From SG8-4 sp964598225 (GTDB lineage Bacteria > Planctomycetota > Phycisphaerae > Sedimentisphaerales > Anaerobacaceae), in NCBI GenBank assembly GCA_964598225.1, contig CAZRBG010000013.1:33416-97415 (forward strand): DNA of 64,000 nt, given 5' to 3'. The notes under the pieces were generated by a model. It saw only the letters and a program-made list of their open reading frames with translations. It was not told the origin of the DNA and ran no database searches. Positions 1 through 9,465 of the stretch are shown one piece after another. A program made the position numbers and the translations under genes. Numbering within the stretch: position 1 is the stretch's first letter; each line of letters starts with the position of its first letter.

Positions 1-757
1 CTTCCGGCGTCGGACTCAATGCCAGCGGGAATTCCGCTCCTATACCTGCTATAATGTCTACGAGGTCTTCTTGTGTCAGCGCCTGGTCGTAAAGACGGAA
101 GTCGTCGATTCTGCCAATATAATTCTCATCGCGGCCGCCTGTGCCCCTGCACCCAATCACGAACACATTGACACCGGACATCGGACGATTATAGTCGGTC
201 CCCTCGAGGAAAAGTTCCCCGTTGATATAAATTTTCTGCTCACCGGTATCGGCATCCTTAGTGAACGCCCAGTGAACCCAGGCCCCTTTATGATACTCTG
301 CCGGCAGCGCCGTGGATAGCCGGTCATAATCGCTGCCGTCATACCCTGTGTCCCAATACACATTACCGTTACTCCACGGAATGTGTGCGGACGCCTGCCT
401 TGCCTGGTTATCGTCGGCGCTGTAGGCAGCAAAGACAAAGTGATTTACAGGCATTTCATCGCCGCCGTAAGCCCAGAAAGACACGGTGACCTGGTTCTCA
501 ATTGTATCCCAGGCTGCGGGCGGAACCTCAACCCAAGAGGAACCGTCGAGAGACACGGCATAGCCGAAATTTCCGGTGTCCCAATCGGCGGTAGCTTCGA
601 GCGTGCCGTCGTTGCCCTTGCCTGAAGAATCAACGGCAATAGTTCCTGAGCCATCATCAAATTTCCACCAGCCAACAAGTTCGGCCTCAACCGGGCTTGT
701 TAGCACCAGGCTCAGCAGAAGAACAAGCGAAGCTAAACAAATCAATTTCTCAGACAT
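1..757 (-). CDS. Secreted LamG-domain protein, C-terminus beyond window edge
   Basis: The frame is open from an ATG at 757 down to base 1, so the gene continues outside the window. The start follows a strong ribosome binding site (AAGGAGGA). The first 26 or so residues are a Sec signal peptide ending in PVEA, followed by LVGWWKFDDGSG, the usual opening of a LamG/concanavalin A-like domain. Later LamG strands are visible (VTVSFWAYGG, WVHWAFTKDADTGEQKIYINGE, YIGRIDDFRLYDQALT). The domain binds or packs against glycans on the cell surface or outside the cell; the substrate cannot be told. A pseudopilin gene lies just upstream on the same strand, as with other LamG genes here. Confidence 0.85.
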   Translation of the reverse strand, partial: MSEKLICLASLVLLLSLVLTSPVEAELVGWWKFDDGSGTIAVDSSGKGNDGTLEATADWDTGNFGYAVSLDGSSWVEVPPAAWDTIENQVTVSFWAYGGDEMPVNHFVFAAYSADDNQARQASAHIPWSNGNVYWDTGYDGSDYDRLSTALPAEYHKGAWVHWAFTKDADTGEQKIYINGELFLEGTDYNRPMSGVNVFVIGCRGTGGRDENYIGRIDDFRLYDQALTQEDLVDIIAGIGAEFPLALSPTPE

Positions 758-1062
758 GATAGTCCTCCTTCAAAAGATCTTAGTAGTTGTCGTACATCTC
801 ATTGTAGAGTTAGAACTCGCAGTTCCAAATAAGACGCGCATTATCACTCGATAGGACCTCCTGCCTTCAAACATTCCGGAAAAGTTCTATCCATGATCGA
901 GATCCTGAACAGACTACATCACATGCATTCGACCGCAAAAATGACTCTAAACAGCTTACCATAACAGCCACGTCGACCTACGCCTATGCATTTTACAGAA
1001 CGTTGATCTATGGTACAGAACTTTCATCTGAATTTCAAGACATTTCTGTCCGGCAACAGGTG
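758..1062. other. Intergenic region between pseudopilin and LamG genes
   Basis: About 305 bases with no convincing gene. It separates the pseudopilin stop from the LamG start on the minus strand, so it may hold the LamG promoter, but I see no clear terminator hairpin or promoter box. Confidence 0.5.
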
Positions 1063-1857
1063 TTAGGGGAGAAGGGACCTGTAGGCATAGCCTTTCAATG
1101 CGAACTCAAAATCCTTCATCTCATCGTCCGGCGCCGGTGTCCTGTAGAAGCTGAAGCTTGCGACGTCCCACAAAGCCCGTTCATTCCATTCGATAAGGCC
1201 GGGTCCAAACCACCTGTGGTTGTCCACACGGCCGTCTGCCCAGCCGAGCGTACTACTGTTCCTTCGATGCCAGGTGGCAAAAGGGTCTACCCACTCTCTT
1301 GACTTCGGGCGCATCACCCATGAGCCTCTGTTGAAACCCCTCGGATCGCACTCTGCCAAAAATACGTACTTGGTTGCGGGATTCTTTATGTCTGAATATT
1401 TAATACACGGCATAATCTCCCAGCCGCCGCTTTTGGGATCCACTCCCATCATGCCACCGGCTATCGAATATGTTCGAAAGGCGTACTGATGTTGAGTGCT
1501 TTTGTTCCTCTTGTCGGAGGGGCAGCGGTACACGCCGATATCCTTGACGTAGGGCCACAACTGCCCTTTCATAATGTACTCTTTTTTCTCCTCGATGGGA
1601 GCACCTGCACCACCCGGTGGATTGAGCACCCAGGGTGAATTCTTCGTATGAGGTGGATGGCCGCCGACAAGCTTGCCGTCATTCTCGTCTTTGTACATAA
1701 TCCAGGCCATTGTCAAACTTCTGACATTGCTGCGGCACATAATGCTGCGAGCCTGCTCTCGGGCGATTCGAAGCGCGGGCATGAGAACGGCCATCAAAAT
1801 AGCGATAATGGCGATTACTACAAGCAGTTCGATTAACGTGAAGCCTTTTCTTGTCAT
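1063..1857 (-). CDS. Type II pseudopilin with H-X9-DG-like motif
   Basis: The protein starts MTRKGFTLIELLVVIAIIAI, a class III prepilin leader: cleavage and methylation fall between G and F, and the hydrophobic helix follows. The reading frame extends upstream to 1923, but the start at 1857 is preferred because GGAAG precedes it and it gives the usual short basic leader. The C-terminal half has WHRRNSSTLGWADG, a one-residue-longer form of the H-X9-DG motif typical of planctomycete and lentisphaeral pseudopilin-like proteins. It probably assembles in a type II secretion-like pseudopilus in the envelope. The LamG gene downstream on the same strand is its likely partner. Confidence 0.88.
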   Translation of the reverse strand: MTRKGFTLIELLVVIAIIAILMAVLMPALRIAREQARSIMCRSNVRSLTMAWIMYKDENDGKLVGGHPPHTKNSPWVLNPPGGAGAPIEEKKEYIMKGQLWPYVKDIGVYRCPSDKRNKSTQHQYAFRTYSIAGGMMGVDPKSGGWEIMPCIKYSDIKNPATKYVFLAECDPRGFNRGSWVMRPKSREWVDPFATWHRRNSSTLGWADGRVDNHRWFGPGLIEWNERALWDVASFSFYRTPAPDDEMKDFEFALKGYAYRSLLP

Positions 1858-2292
1858 TTTCGCACTTCCTTTCAAAGCAAATATCTGGCCAGGAAATGAG
1901 GAACAGGAGTAAGCGATACTCATGATTGCCGTCTTCGGTCTATTTCCAAGAATACCGAAATGAGCGCTTGTAGTCGATCTTGATGTTTTGCATTTGACTC
2001 CATAATCGGCCCTTCTGTATGCTTCGCCAGTTGTTTGTGATTTATTGCCTATCTATCATATCAAAACTATTGTGCGATTGCAATGTTTCTCGGCAGTGTT
2101 TAACCTGAAGTTTCCCACTATGAGTTGTTTTATGCTTAACAGGTGTCTTTGGGAACAATATAATAGTCTCGATGATCGAAATACTAATTACCTATCGATT
2201 CGTGGCTATGGCTATAACGATCAATGGCTCTTTTGAATTTGCCCATTTTTCCGGCCCATCACACCTGATTACTCTCCGTTGCCTTATACTGA
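1858..2292. other. Divergent intergenic region
   Basis: About 435 bases between the minus-strand pseudopilin and the plus-strand propeller gene. Both genes must be transcribed from here, but I could not assign promoter boxes with confidence. No RNA gene or repeat seen. Confidence 0.4.
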
Positions 2293-5200
2293 ATGAAGGA
2301 GCTACAACAACCTATTATGAAACTGACTCTATCAACTGAATCAAATGTAGGCAATTCTGCCCTGGGAATTTTTCTGGTTTCGTTTCTCTCTGTGGGGCAT
2401 GCATTTGCCGCCATGAGTCCGCGGGAGATTCTAAGCGACAGTGGCATAACCGGCGGCCTGGTGGTCCATCTTGAATGCGGCGAGGGCAAGCTCACCGCGG
2501 ATATAGCGATAAGTGGAAATTATCTTGTACATGGACTTGATAAGAACCCAGGAGATGTCGCTGAGGCCCGCAGCAATCTGCTTGACCAAGACCTTTACGG
2601 GAAAGTGCAGATCAATGAATTTGATGGAAAGAACCTTCCCTATATCGACAACCTCGTGAATTTACTGGTTGGCGAGAAGCTTGGCGATGTAAGTAAAGAC
2701 GAAGTGATGAGAGTGCTGGCTCCGCGTGGTGTCGCCTTTATAGGTGAAGAAAAGATAACCAAAAAATGGCCTGAAAAGATAAAAGAATGGACCCATTATC
2801 TAAACGATTCGACCAATAATGCCGTGAGCGAGGATAAGGTTGCAAGTTACCCAAGGAACATGCAGTGGGCGGCTTCTCCGATGTGGGCAAGGCATCATGA
2901 TAAACAGGCCAGTCTAAGTGCGCTGGCGACAAGCAAGGGGCGCCTGTATTACATCGTTGATCGAGGCCCGGCCCATACCCCTTTTCATGATGCTCAGTGG
3001 CGTCTTGAGGCACGCGATGCATTCAATGGTCTGCTCCTTTGGTCAAGGCCGATGAAATCATGGGTATCTCATCTGAGGCGTTTTCGCTCCGGCCCCGTAC
3101 AGCTTGCAAGATTGCTTGTGGCTGATAAGGACTACATCTTTGTTGCATTGGGCATCAATGCACCCGTGTCAGTCATTGACGGCGTTAATGGAGAGGTCAT
3201 TCGAGAGATAAATTGCACGGTTAATGCTGAAGAGATTGTATATCATGATGGTTTTCTGCTTGTGATAACGGGCAAAGAGGCGGCAGAGCAAGCTTATGAC
3301 AGCAATGCCAGTTTTAAGGAGAAGGCGCTTGTGGCGGTCCATCCTGATAAAGGAAAGCTTCTCTGGCGTTATCCGCAAGAGGGTTTTGTCGATATTATTC
3401 CCCGGACATTGGCGGCCTCGGATTCAAGAGTGGTGCTGCAGCAGGAGGGTGATACAGTTTGCCTGGACTTAAAAAGCGGCAAGTGTATTTGGACTAAGAC
3501 GGTATTCCAGACACCGAACGACAACGATCCGAACGAAGGAGAAAATAAGAGAAGAAGAAAATTCAGCGGCCGGCGGCGGGGATGGGTGTTTAGTACGCTG
3601 GTGATTCATGATAGCGTGATTCTTACCACTGATAACAAGAAGCTCAGTGCGCTTTCTCTCGGAGACGGTGAGGTACTCTGGAGCGCGGTTGCGTCGACCC
3701 CGTTCAACAAGACACCGTCGGTTGATGTGCTTGTGATAGACGACGTTGTCTGGACGAGCCCTGATTTTGCAGCGGGCCGCGCCCTTCGGACCGGAGAAGT
3801 GGTCCACAAAATCGATAAATCTGAGATTGTCACCGCCGGACATCATCATCGCTGTTATCGCAACAAGGCAGTGGGAGATTTTATCGTGTACGGCTATCGG
3901 GGCATAGACTACCTCGATACAAAGGGAGACAATCACTCCAGGAACAATTGGGTGCGCGGAACATGCCAGTATGGGATCATGCCTGCCAACGGTCTTATGT
4001 ACGCTCCGCCACATAACTGCGGGTGTTATCCTGAGGCGATGCTTCGTGGCTTTTGGGCCCTGGCGCCGTCGCAGAGCAAGCTCAGAGTGCCCGCAGCATT
4101 TAACGGAAGGCTAGAAAAAGGGCCAGAATACTCAGTATCGGAAAGGGAACGCCCAAGGTCAAAGTCGGAGCAATGGTGGACACATAGAGGCGATCCGGGC
4201 AGGACCGGAGTAACTTCCGCAGAGATATCTGATTCGGCGAAAAAAACATGGGAAGCTGATATAGGTGGTGATCTTACGGCACCGGTATCGGCCTCTGGTT
4301 TAGTTCTTGTTGCGTCAAAGGACACCCATACAGTTTATGCCCTGGACGAGGAAACAGGTAGTGAAGTGTGGTCTTATACTGCAGGCGGACAGGTAGATTC
4401 GCCGCCTACGATCTACGGCGATAGCATCCTTTTTGGGGCCGCCAATGGCTGCGTGTATTCGCTTTCGCTAAAAGACGGGGTGCTGAGGTGGCGTTTTAAT
4501 GCCGCACCTGTAAGTCTTAATTCTGTTTCTTTCGGCAAGGTCGAGTCTTTGTGGCCCGTGCATGGAAGTATTCTCGTAAAGAACGTTACGGCCTATTTTG
4601 CGGCAGGTAGAAACGCATACCTTGACAAAGGGCTCTTCCTGTTCGGTCTTGATGCTCACAGCGGCAAAGTCAAATACTCCACACGACTGCGCGGTCAGCA
4701 TCCCGGCGCGATACAAAACAGCAATAACATAGAATTAAAGAAGTTTGTCCAGAATGCTACCGATTACAAGACGTTTGAGGCTCGGGACGAGAGCGACGCC
4801 TTTTCCATGGACGGTAATATAGGAGACATCATGCTGGCGGATGATGATTCGATCTATCTGCGGCATATGCGTTTTAACGACAAACTCGAACGTCAGGAGA
4901 AGTTCAAACATCATCTTTTTTCGACATCAACGTTCGTTGACGACAATGAAGCTCACAGGTCTCATTTCTTCTACGGCAATGGCAATTTCCGTCTCTTACC
5001 CGTAGCTTATGAATGGATCACCCGCGGCTCGTACGGCGGCTACAATGTGCCGGCCGCGAAGCTGATGATCTATGACGGCAAAACTCTCTGGGGGTCGGCT
5101 CTTGCCGGGCAAGGGAGATCTTTGTTCGCATTTAACATCGAAGGCCTTGATGATCGCTATGAAAAGAATTTTCCGGCAGAGTCTAAGGAAAAGATCGGCG

Positions 5201-5466
5201 GGGAGAAGATATGGACACAGAAACTTGACATGCATCCGCGCGCAATGATTAAGGCCGGAGACAACATCATCCTGGCCGGATCAGAGCACGTCGATCAGTT
5301 GCTGGGTAAATCTGAAGGAGGAATCCTAATAACAGTTTCGGCCGAAAATGGGGAAACGGTTTCGACAACGGCGCTTGATTTCGTGCCGGTATTTGACGGT
5401 ATGGCTGCCGCGAATGCAAGCCTTTACATCTCTTTCCAGGATGGCAAACTGGCTTGTTACAGGTAG
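2293..5466 (+). CDS. Exported methyltransferase-like/PQQ-like beta-propeller fusion protein, copy 1
   Basis: A large protein with an N-terminal signal sequence, a Rossmann-type class I methyltransferase-like domain (about residues 45-155; VVHLECGEGK resembles motif I, HGLDKN the acidic motif II, KNLPYIDNLVNLL motif IV), then PQQ-binding-like WD-type propeller blades to the C-terminus (repeats such as LYYIVDRG, VYALDEETGSEVW, VYSLSLKDGVLRW). The second ATG at 2317 may be the true start, since an AAGGAG lies before it, though at long spacing. Function unknown; the domain order suggests an extracytoplasmic sensor, scaffold or quinoprotein-like enzyme. The next gene is a paralogue, and a Gfo/Idh oxidoreductase remnant follows, which suggests a sugar-related role. 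Confidence 0.85.
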   Translation: MKELQQPIMKLTLSTESNVGNSALGIFLVSFLSVGHAFAAMSPREILSDSGITGGLVVHLECGEGKLTADIAISGNYLVHGLDKNPGDVAEARSNLLDQDLYGKVQINEFDGKNLPYIDNLVNLLVGEKLGDVSKDEVMRVLAPRGVAFIGEEKITKKWPEKIKEWTHYLNDSTNNAVSEDKVASYPRNMQWAASPMWARHHDKQASLSALATSKGRLYYIVDRGPAHTPFHDAQWRLEARDAFNGLLLWSRPMKSWVSHLRRFRSGPVQLARLLVADKDYIFVALGINAPVSVIDGVNGEVIREINCTVNAEEIVYHDGFLLVITGKEAAEQAYDSNASFKEKALVAVHPDKGKLLWRYPQEGFVDIIPRTLAASDSRVVLQQEGDTVCLDLKSGKCIWTKTVFQTPNDNDPNEGENKRRRKFSGRRRGWVFSTLVIHDSVILTTDNKKLSALSLGDGEVLWSAVASTPFNKTPSVDVLVIDDVVWTSPDFAAGRALRTGEVVHKIDKSEIVTAGHHHRCYRNKAVGDFIVYGYRGIDYLDTKGDNHSRNNWVRGTCQYGIMPANGLMYAPPHNCGCYPEAMLRGFWALAPSQSKLRVPAAFNGRLEKGPEYSVSERERPRSKSEQWWTHRGDPGRTGVTSAEISDSAKKTWEADIGGDLTAPVSASGLVLVASKDTHTVYALDEETGSEVWSYTAGGQVDSPPTIYGDSILFGAANGCVYSLSLKDGVLRWRFNAAPVSLNSVSFGKVESLWPVHGSILVKNVTAYFAAGRNAYLDKGLFLFGLDAHSGKVKYSTRLRGQHPGAIQNSNNIELKKFVQNATDYKTFEARDESDAFSMDGNIGDIMLADDDSIYLRHMRFNDKLERQEKFKHHLFSTSTFVDDNEAHRSHFFYGNGNFRLLPVAYEWITRGSYGGYNVPAAKLMIYDGKTLWGSALAGQGRSLFAFNIEGLDDRYEKNFPAESKEKIGGEKIWTQKLDMHPRAMIKAGDNIILAGSEHVDQLLGKSEGGILITVSAENGETVSTTALDFVPVFDGMAAANASLYISFQDGKLACYR

Positions 5467-5533
5467 GGATTTTTCAGTTCGTTTCCGGCGAATCGCCCAA
5501 AGGTTCTGGAGCGGCCAAAAGAGGAGAAAAACG

Positions 5534-8500
5534 ATGAGACATTTGAAGATCACACTGGTATTGCTGTCGTTTGTTTTGACAACTGTTGATTCAGTGCAGG
5601 CTGGCCCTCCGGGTGAGGAGCTTCTGCGGGCGTCGGGGATCAAAGGAGGCGTTGTAGTGCACCTGGGCTGTGGCGACGGCAAAACAACCTCCGCCCTTTA
5701 CGCCGGCAAACGTTTTCTCGTCCACGGCCTGGATACCGATGCGGACGCGGTGGAAAGCGCTAAAGCCAATATCGATTCGCTCGGCCTTTACGGCATGGTC
5801 TCCGTTGAGACGTACGACGGCAAGAACCTGCCCTACGGCGACAATATCGTGAATCTGATCGTAGTTGACGACGCTTCGAACGTCCCCGCCGAAGAGATTG
5901 AGCGTGTTCTCGTGCCGAAAGGAGTCGCACTCGTCAAATCCGGCTTGGAGTTGCTCGACTCATCGCCCCTGGGAAAAGCGGGCGCGATTAAGGGATGGAA
6001 CAGATACACGAAACCCTGGCCTGCCGAGATCGACCAGTGGACGCATTTTCTATACGACTCTACCGGCAATGCCGTCACCAGGGATAAGCGAGTGCGCCGC
6101 CCGCGCCATGTCCAGTGGTACGCGGGACCTAAACGCTCACGCCATCATGATGCGCTGGCGAGTATGAGCGCGATGACATCGAGCAACGGCCGGCTGTTCT
6201 ATATCTTCGATGAAGGTCCGACTTCAATCATGCACCGACCCGCCCGCTGGAAGCTGATAGCACGCGACGCCTTCAATGGCAAGCTGCTTTGGAAGCGCGA
6301 TATCCCGACCTGGATGACACACCTGTACAATTTCCGCGCCGGTCCCAAACAACTTCCCCGCCGTCTCGTTTCGGTCGGCGACAGCGTCTATGGCACACTG
6401 GGTCTCTGTGAGCCGGCCTTAAAGCTCGACGCCGCCACGGGAAAGACCCTTCTGACCTATGAGGACTCCGACAATACCGAGGAGCTTATCCATCACGAAG
6501 GGATGCTGCTGGCGGTAATCGGCGATCCGAACATCCTGATGGACAAAGCACATGGGTGCTTCGGCTACTGGGAGATGGCAGAGTATGAAGATCCGACGGT
6601 AGATAAAAGGATCGTCGCCTATGACGCCGAGACTGGCAGCCAAATGTGGACTGTTACCGGAGACAATCTAAGGCATTTGGTCCCCTTATCCTTATGCGCT
6701 CTCGACAACAATGTCTTCTATCTCGACAACAACAGACTTTACTGTCTCAACTCGAAGAATGGCGAGCAGCGGTGGGCGTCGCCATTCGAGACGAAAGGAC
6801 TGTTCATACGAAGTTACGCGCCAACGGTCGTGGCTCACAATAACGTTATCATGTGTTTGAAATGGAACCGCCTCTGCGCCTACTCCGTCCAGTCGGGCCA
6901 AAAGCTGTGGGAGAACAAAGGCGCGATGGGTTTCGGTTCGCCCGGCGATCTCTTCGCGATAGGCGACAAGGCCTGGATTGTGCCCATGACAAAGTCCATC
7001 TGGCGGGAAAGCCGCAGAAACAGCGACGGGATCGTCACAACAGGAATCAACGTGCCCAAATCCGTTTTCTTGAACGATGCGAGGACGGCGGTTGGCATCG
7101 ATCTCAATACGGGCGAAATAACAGAGGAGTTGCCGTTCGCCCATACGCAGCACCATCATCGCTGCTACCGCAACAAAGCGACCGAGCAGTATTTGCTGAT
7201 CGGCCATAGCGGCATCCAGGTAGTTGACTTGGGAACCAAGAGCTACGAGACCCACAGGTGGGTACGTGGTCTCTGCCAGTATGGAATCATGCCGGCGAAT
7301 GGATATATTTATGTCCCGCCGGATACTTGTCAATGCTACGGATCGGGCAAGATCAATGGATTCTTCGCACTGTCGGAAAAGAACTCCTGGAAGGACATCG
7401 AAGTCACACCTGCCCTGGAGAAAGGCCCGGCCTACATACAGGTGGCGGACAAGCGTGACATAAAATCTGCTCTCAAGACCGGCCGGGACCAATGGCCTAC
7501 CTACCGCGGCAACGACTCGCGCAGCGGATCGACTACATGTGAGGTCCCGGGAAAGCCAAAAAAGCAATGGTGCGTCGATATCGGCAGGACGATCACAGCT
7601 CCGGTAATTGCGGCCGAAAAGGTTTTCCTCGCTGAAAAGGATGCCTTTGTCGTCCACTGCCGCGCCACCAAAGACGGCAGGCTGATTTGGAAATACCTGG
7701 CTGCCGGCCCTATCGACTCGCCGCCCACGATATACAAGGGATTGTGTATCTTCGGCTGCGGTGATGGATCGGTTTACTGTCTGGACGCGCAAAACGGAAA
7801 GCTGGCGTGGCGTTTCAAGACATCGAAGATCGAGCGACGGATCGGCCATGAGGGCAAGCTGGAATCACCCTTGCGCATCCACGGAAGCGTGCTGGTGCAG
7901 GACGACACAGTCTATTTCGTCGCAGGGTACTCGTCCAACCTCGATGGCGGAATCCGGCTTTACGGCGTGGACGCACGGACGGGCGAACAGCGCTGCTCCG
8001 GCAAGCTTGCCTCGGGCCACTGGGGCAACGACGGACAGTGGGGATTCCTGGCCGATATTCTGGCCTCGGACGGAAAGACTGTAAACATGCGTAACGCCCC
8101 TTTCGATAATGAACTCAAAAAGATAAGAGGACGTGGGCCTATCATCGCCGCCACGGGCCTGCTCGAGGACTCATGGTTCCACAGACAGGGCTGGTCGTCG
8201 GCGATGGGCGGAAAAGGCCAGCTCATCGCGTTCGATGAGAACCGATCATTTAGTGTAGGAAATCCTTACACAGGACTGAAACGGCGCCGAAGGCGAAAGT
8301 ATCAGGAGTTCAATCAGGTAGGTCACTTCCATCAGAAGTTCACTCGGTACAAGGAGGAGTTCTTCCCGGTGGGCACGACGATCATCTCTTCGAGGGGTAA
8401 ACGCAAAGGCGAAAAAGCCTGGTCTAAAGATATAGAATTGCAGTCCCGTGCCATGGTTTTGGCCGATGAAAAACTCTGCCTGGCCGGCTGGATCGATGCC

Positions 8501-8710
8501 GTGGCAATAGAAATGAAAACGGGGAGACCCAGAAACCCGGCAAATGCGGATTCACATGAATCGGTTCTCCGTATCTACACCGCCGATGAAGGCGAGTTGG
8601 TTTCGCAAACCAGACTTGAAGCCGAGCCTGTCTTTGATGCAATGGCAGCAGCGTACGGCAAACTGTTTCTGTCACTCAAGAACGGAAGACTCCTCTGTCT
8701 GGCCGAGTGA
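5534..8710 (+). CDS. Exported methyltransferase-like/PQQ-like beta-propeller fusion protein, copy 2
   Basis: Paralogue of the preceding gene with the same architecture: signal peptide (MRHLKITLVLLSFVLTTVDS then QAG), methyltransferase-like domain with VVHLGCGDGKTTS and YDGKNLPYGDNIVNLIV, then propeller blades. The frame is open back to 5348, but that overlaps the previous gene; the ATG at 5534 is chosen because AGGAG precedes it and a signal peptide follows. Both copies share the cysteine-bearing stretch CQYGIMPANG. The glycine-rich motif I is better preserved here than in copy 1. Exported SAM-binding folds are unusual because SAM is cytoplasmic, so the domain may have lost catalysis. The gene is followed after 39 bases by the Gfo/Idh gene, likely one operon. 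Confidence 0.88.
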   Translation: MRHLKITLVLLSFVLTTVDSVQAGPPGEELLRASGIKGGVVVHLGCGDGKTTSALYAGKRFLVHGLDTDADAVESAKANIDSLGLYGMVSVETYDGKNLPYGDNIVNLIVVDDASNVPAEEIERVLVPKGVALVKSGLELLDSSPLGKAGAIKGWNRYTKPWPAEIDQWTHFLYDSTGNAVTRDKRVRRPRHVQWYAGPKRSRHHDALASMSAMTSSNGRLFYIFDEGPTSIMHRPARWKLIARDAFNGKLLWKRDIPTWMTHLYNFRAGPKQLPRRLVSVGDSVYGTLGLCEPALKLDAATGKTLLTYEDSDNTEELIHHEGMLLAVIGDPNILMDKAHGCFGYWEMAEYEDPTVDKRIVAYDAETGSQMWTVTGDNLRHLVPLSLCALDNNVFYLDNNRLYCLNSKNGEQRWASPFETKGLFIRSYAPTVVAHNNVIMCLKWNRLCAYSVQSGQKLWENKGAMGFGSPGDLFAIGDKAWIVPMTKSIWRESRRNSDGIVTTGINVPKSVFLNDARTAVGIDLNTGEITEELPFAHTQHHHRCYRNKATEQYLLIGHSGIQVVDLGTKSYETHRWVRGLCQYGIMPANGYIYVPPDTCQCYGSGKINGFFALSEKNSWKDIEVTPALEKGPAYIQVADKRDIKSALKTGRDQWPTYRGNDSRSGSTTCEVPGKPKKQWCVDIGRTITAPVIAAEKVFLAEKDAFVVHCRATKDGRLIWKYLAAGPIDSPPTIYKGLCIFGCGDGSVYCLDAQNGKLAWRFKTSKIERRIGHEGKLESPLRIHGSVLVQDDTVYFVAGYSSNLDGGIRLYGVDARTGEQRCSGKLASGHWGNDGQWGFLADILASDGKTVNMRNAPFDNELKKIRGRGPIIAATGLLEDSWFHRQGWSSAMGGKGQLIAFDENRSFSVGNPYTGLKRRRRRKYQEFNQVGHFHQKFTRYKEEFFPVGTTIISSRGKRKGEKAWSKDIELQSRAMVLADEKLCLAGWIDAVAIEMKTGRPRNPANADSHESVLRIYTADEGELVSQTRLEAEPVFDAMAAAYGKLFLSLKNGRLLCLAE

Positions 8711-8749
8711 ACACCGCAAAATAAACTTTCATATTTACAGGAGACAATA

Positions 8750-9465
8750 ATGACTAAATCCGCCCAAAAAAACAACGTAAACCGTCGAGAGTTCATCAAA
8801 CAAAGTGGTGCGATGGCCGCAGGTGCGGCTGTGCTGGCGAGTATCTCGCCTATGGCTTTTGCCTGCGACGACGAGACTATTCGTCTGGCTCTGATCGGCT
8901 GCGGCGGCCGCGGCACAGGCGCCGTAGGTGATGCTCTGAGCGTTCCCAACGAAGGGCCTGTACAGTTATATGCAATGGCCGACATCCACGGCGAACGAAT
9001 TGAACCACGCCTGGCGGCACTGAAGAAGAGGTTCCCTGATAAGGTGAACGTCAGCGCCGACCGGAAATTCATTGGTTTCCAGGCCTACAAACAGGCCGTG
9101 GACATCCTCAGGCCCGGCGATGTCGCTCTGTGCACTACACGCGCTTACATCCGCCCGGTACACGTGGAATACGCAATCAGTAAAGGCATCAACGTCTTCT
9201 TCGAAAAGCCGTTTGCCTCCGATCACCGACAAAGGACCGCTACAGTCCGTGGCAATACGAGTGGAACGACTTCATACACAGCATCCGGACCGACCGAAAG
9301 CACAACGAACTCAAGCGCGCGGTCTACTCAGACCTGACGACGCTTATGGGCCGAGCCGCCTGCCACACCGGCCAGACGGTCACCTGGGATCAGATAATGA
9401 AGTCCCGCTTCCAGTTCTGTGACTATCTCGATGACCTGAGCTACGATGCCCCGGTCCCCGTCAGA
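8750..9465 (+). pseudogene. Tat-exported Gfo/Idh/MocA oxidoreductase, internally deleted
   Basis: The N-terminal part (to about 9222) has a twin-arginine-type signal (NVNRREFIKQSGAMAAGAAV), the Rossmann motif LIGCGGRGTG and the EKPFASD motif. The reading frame then switches directly to the family's C-terminal end, readable to about 9465 (YEWNDFIHSIR, LTTLMGRAACHTGQTVTWDQ, DDLSYDAPVPV). Roughly 220 residues of the substrate-binding domain are missing, and the two halves are out of frame, so no enzyme can be made. Intact relatives are secreted NAD(P)-dependent sugar oxidoreductases. It follows the propeller genes as the third member of their operon; a similar propeller-Gfo/Idh pair occurs at 55-57 kb. 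Confidence 0.85.

Noticed and set aside
6692..7849. Open frame of 385 codons on the minus strand
   Set aside because: Antisense shadow of the second propeller gene, without a ribosome site or recognisable domain.
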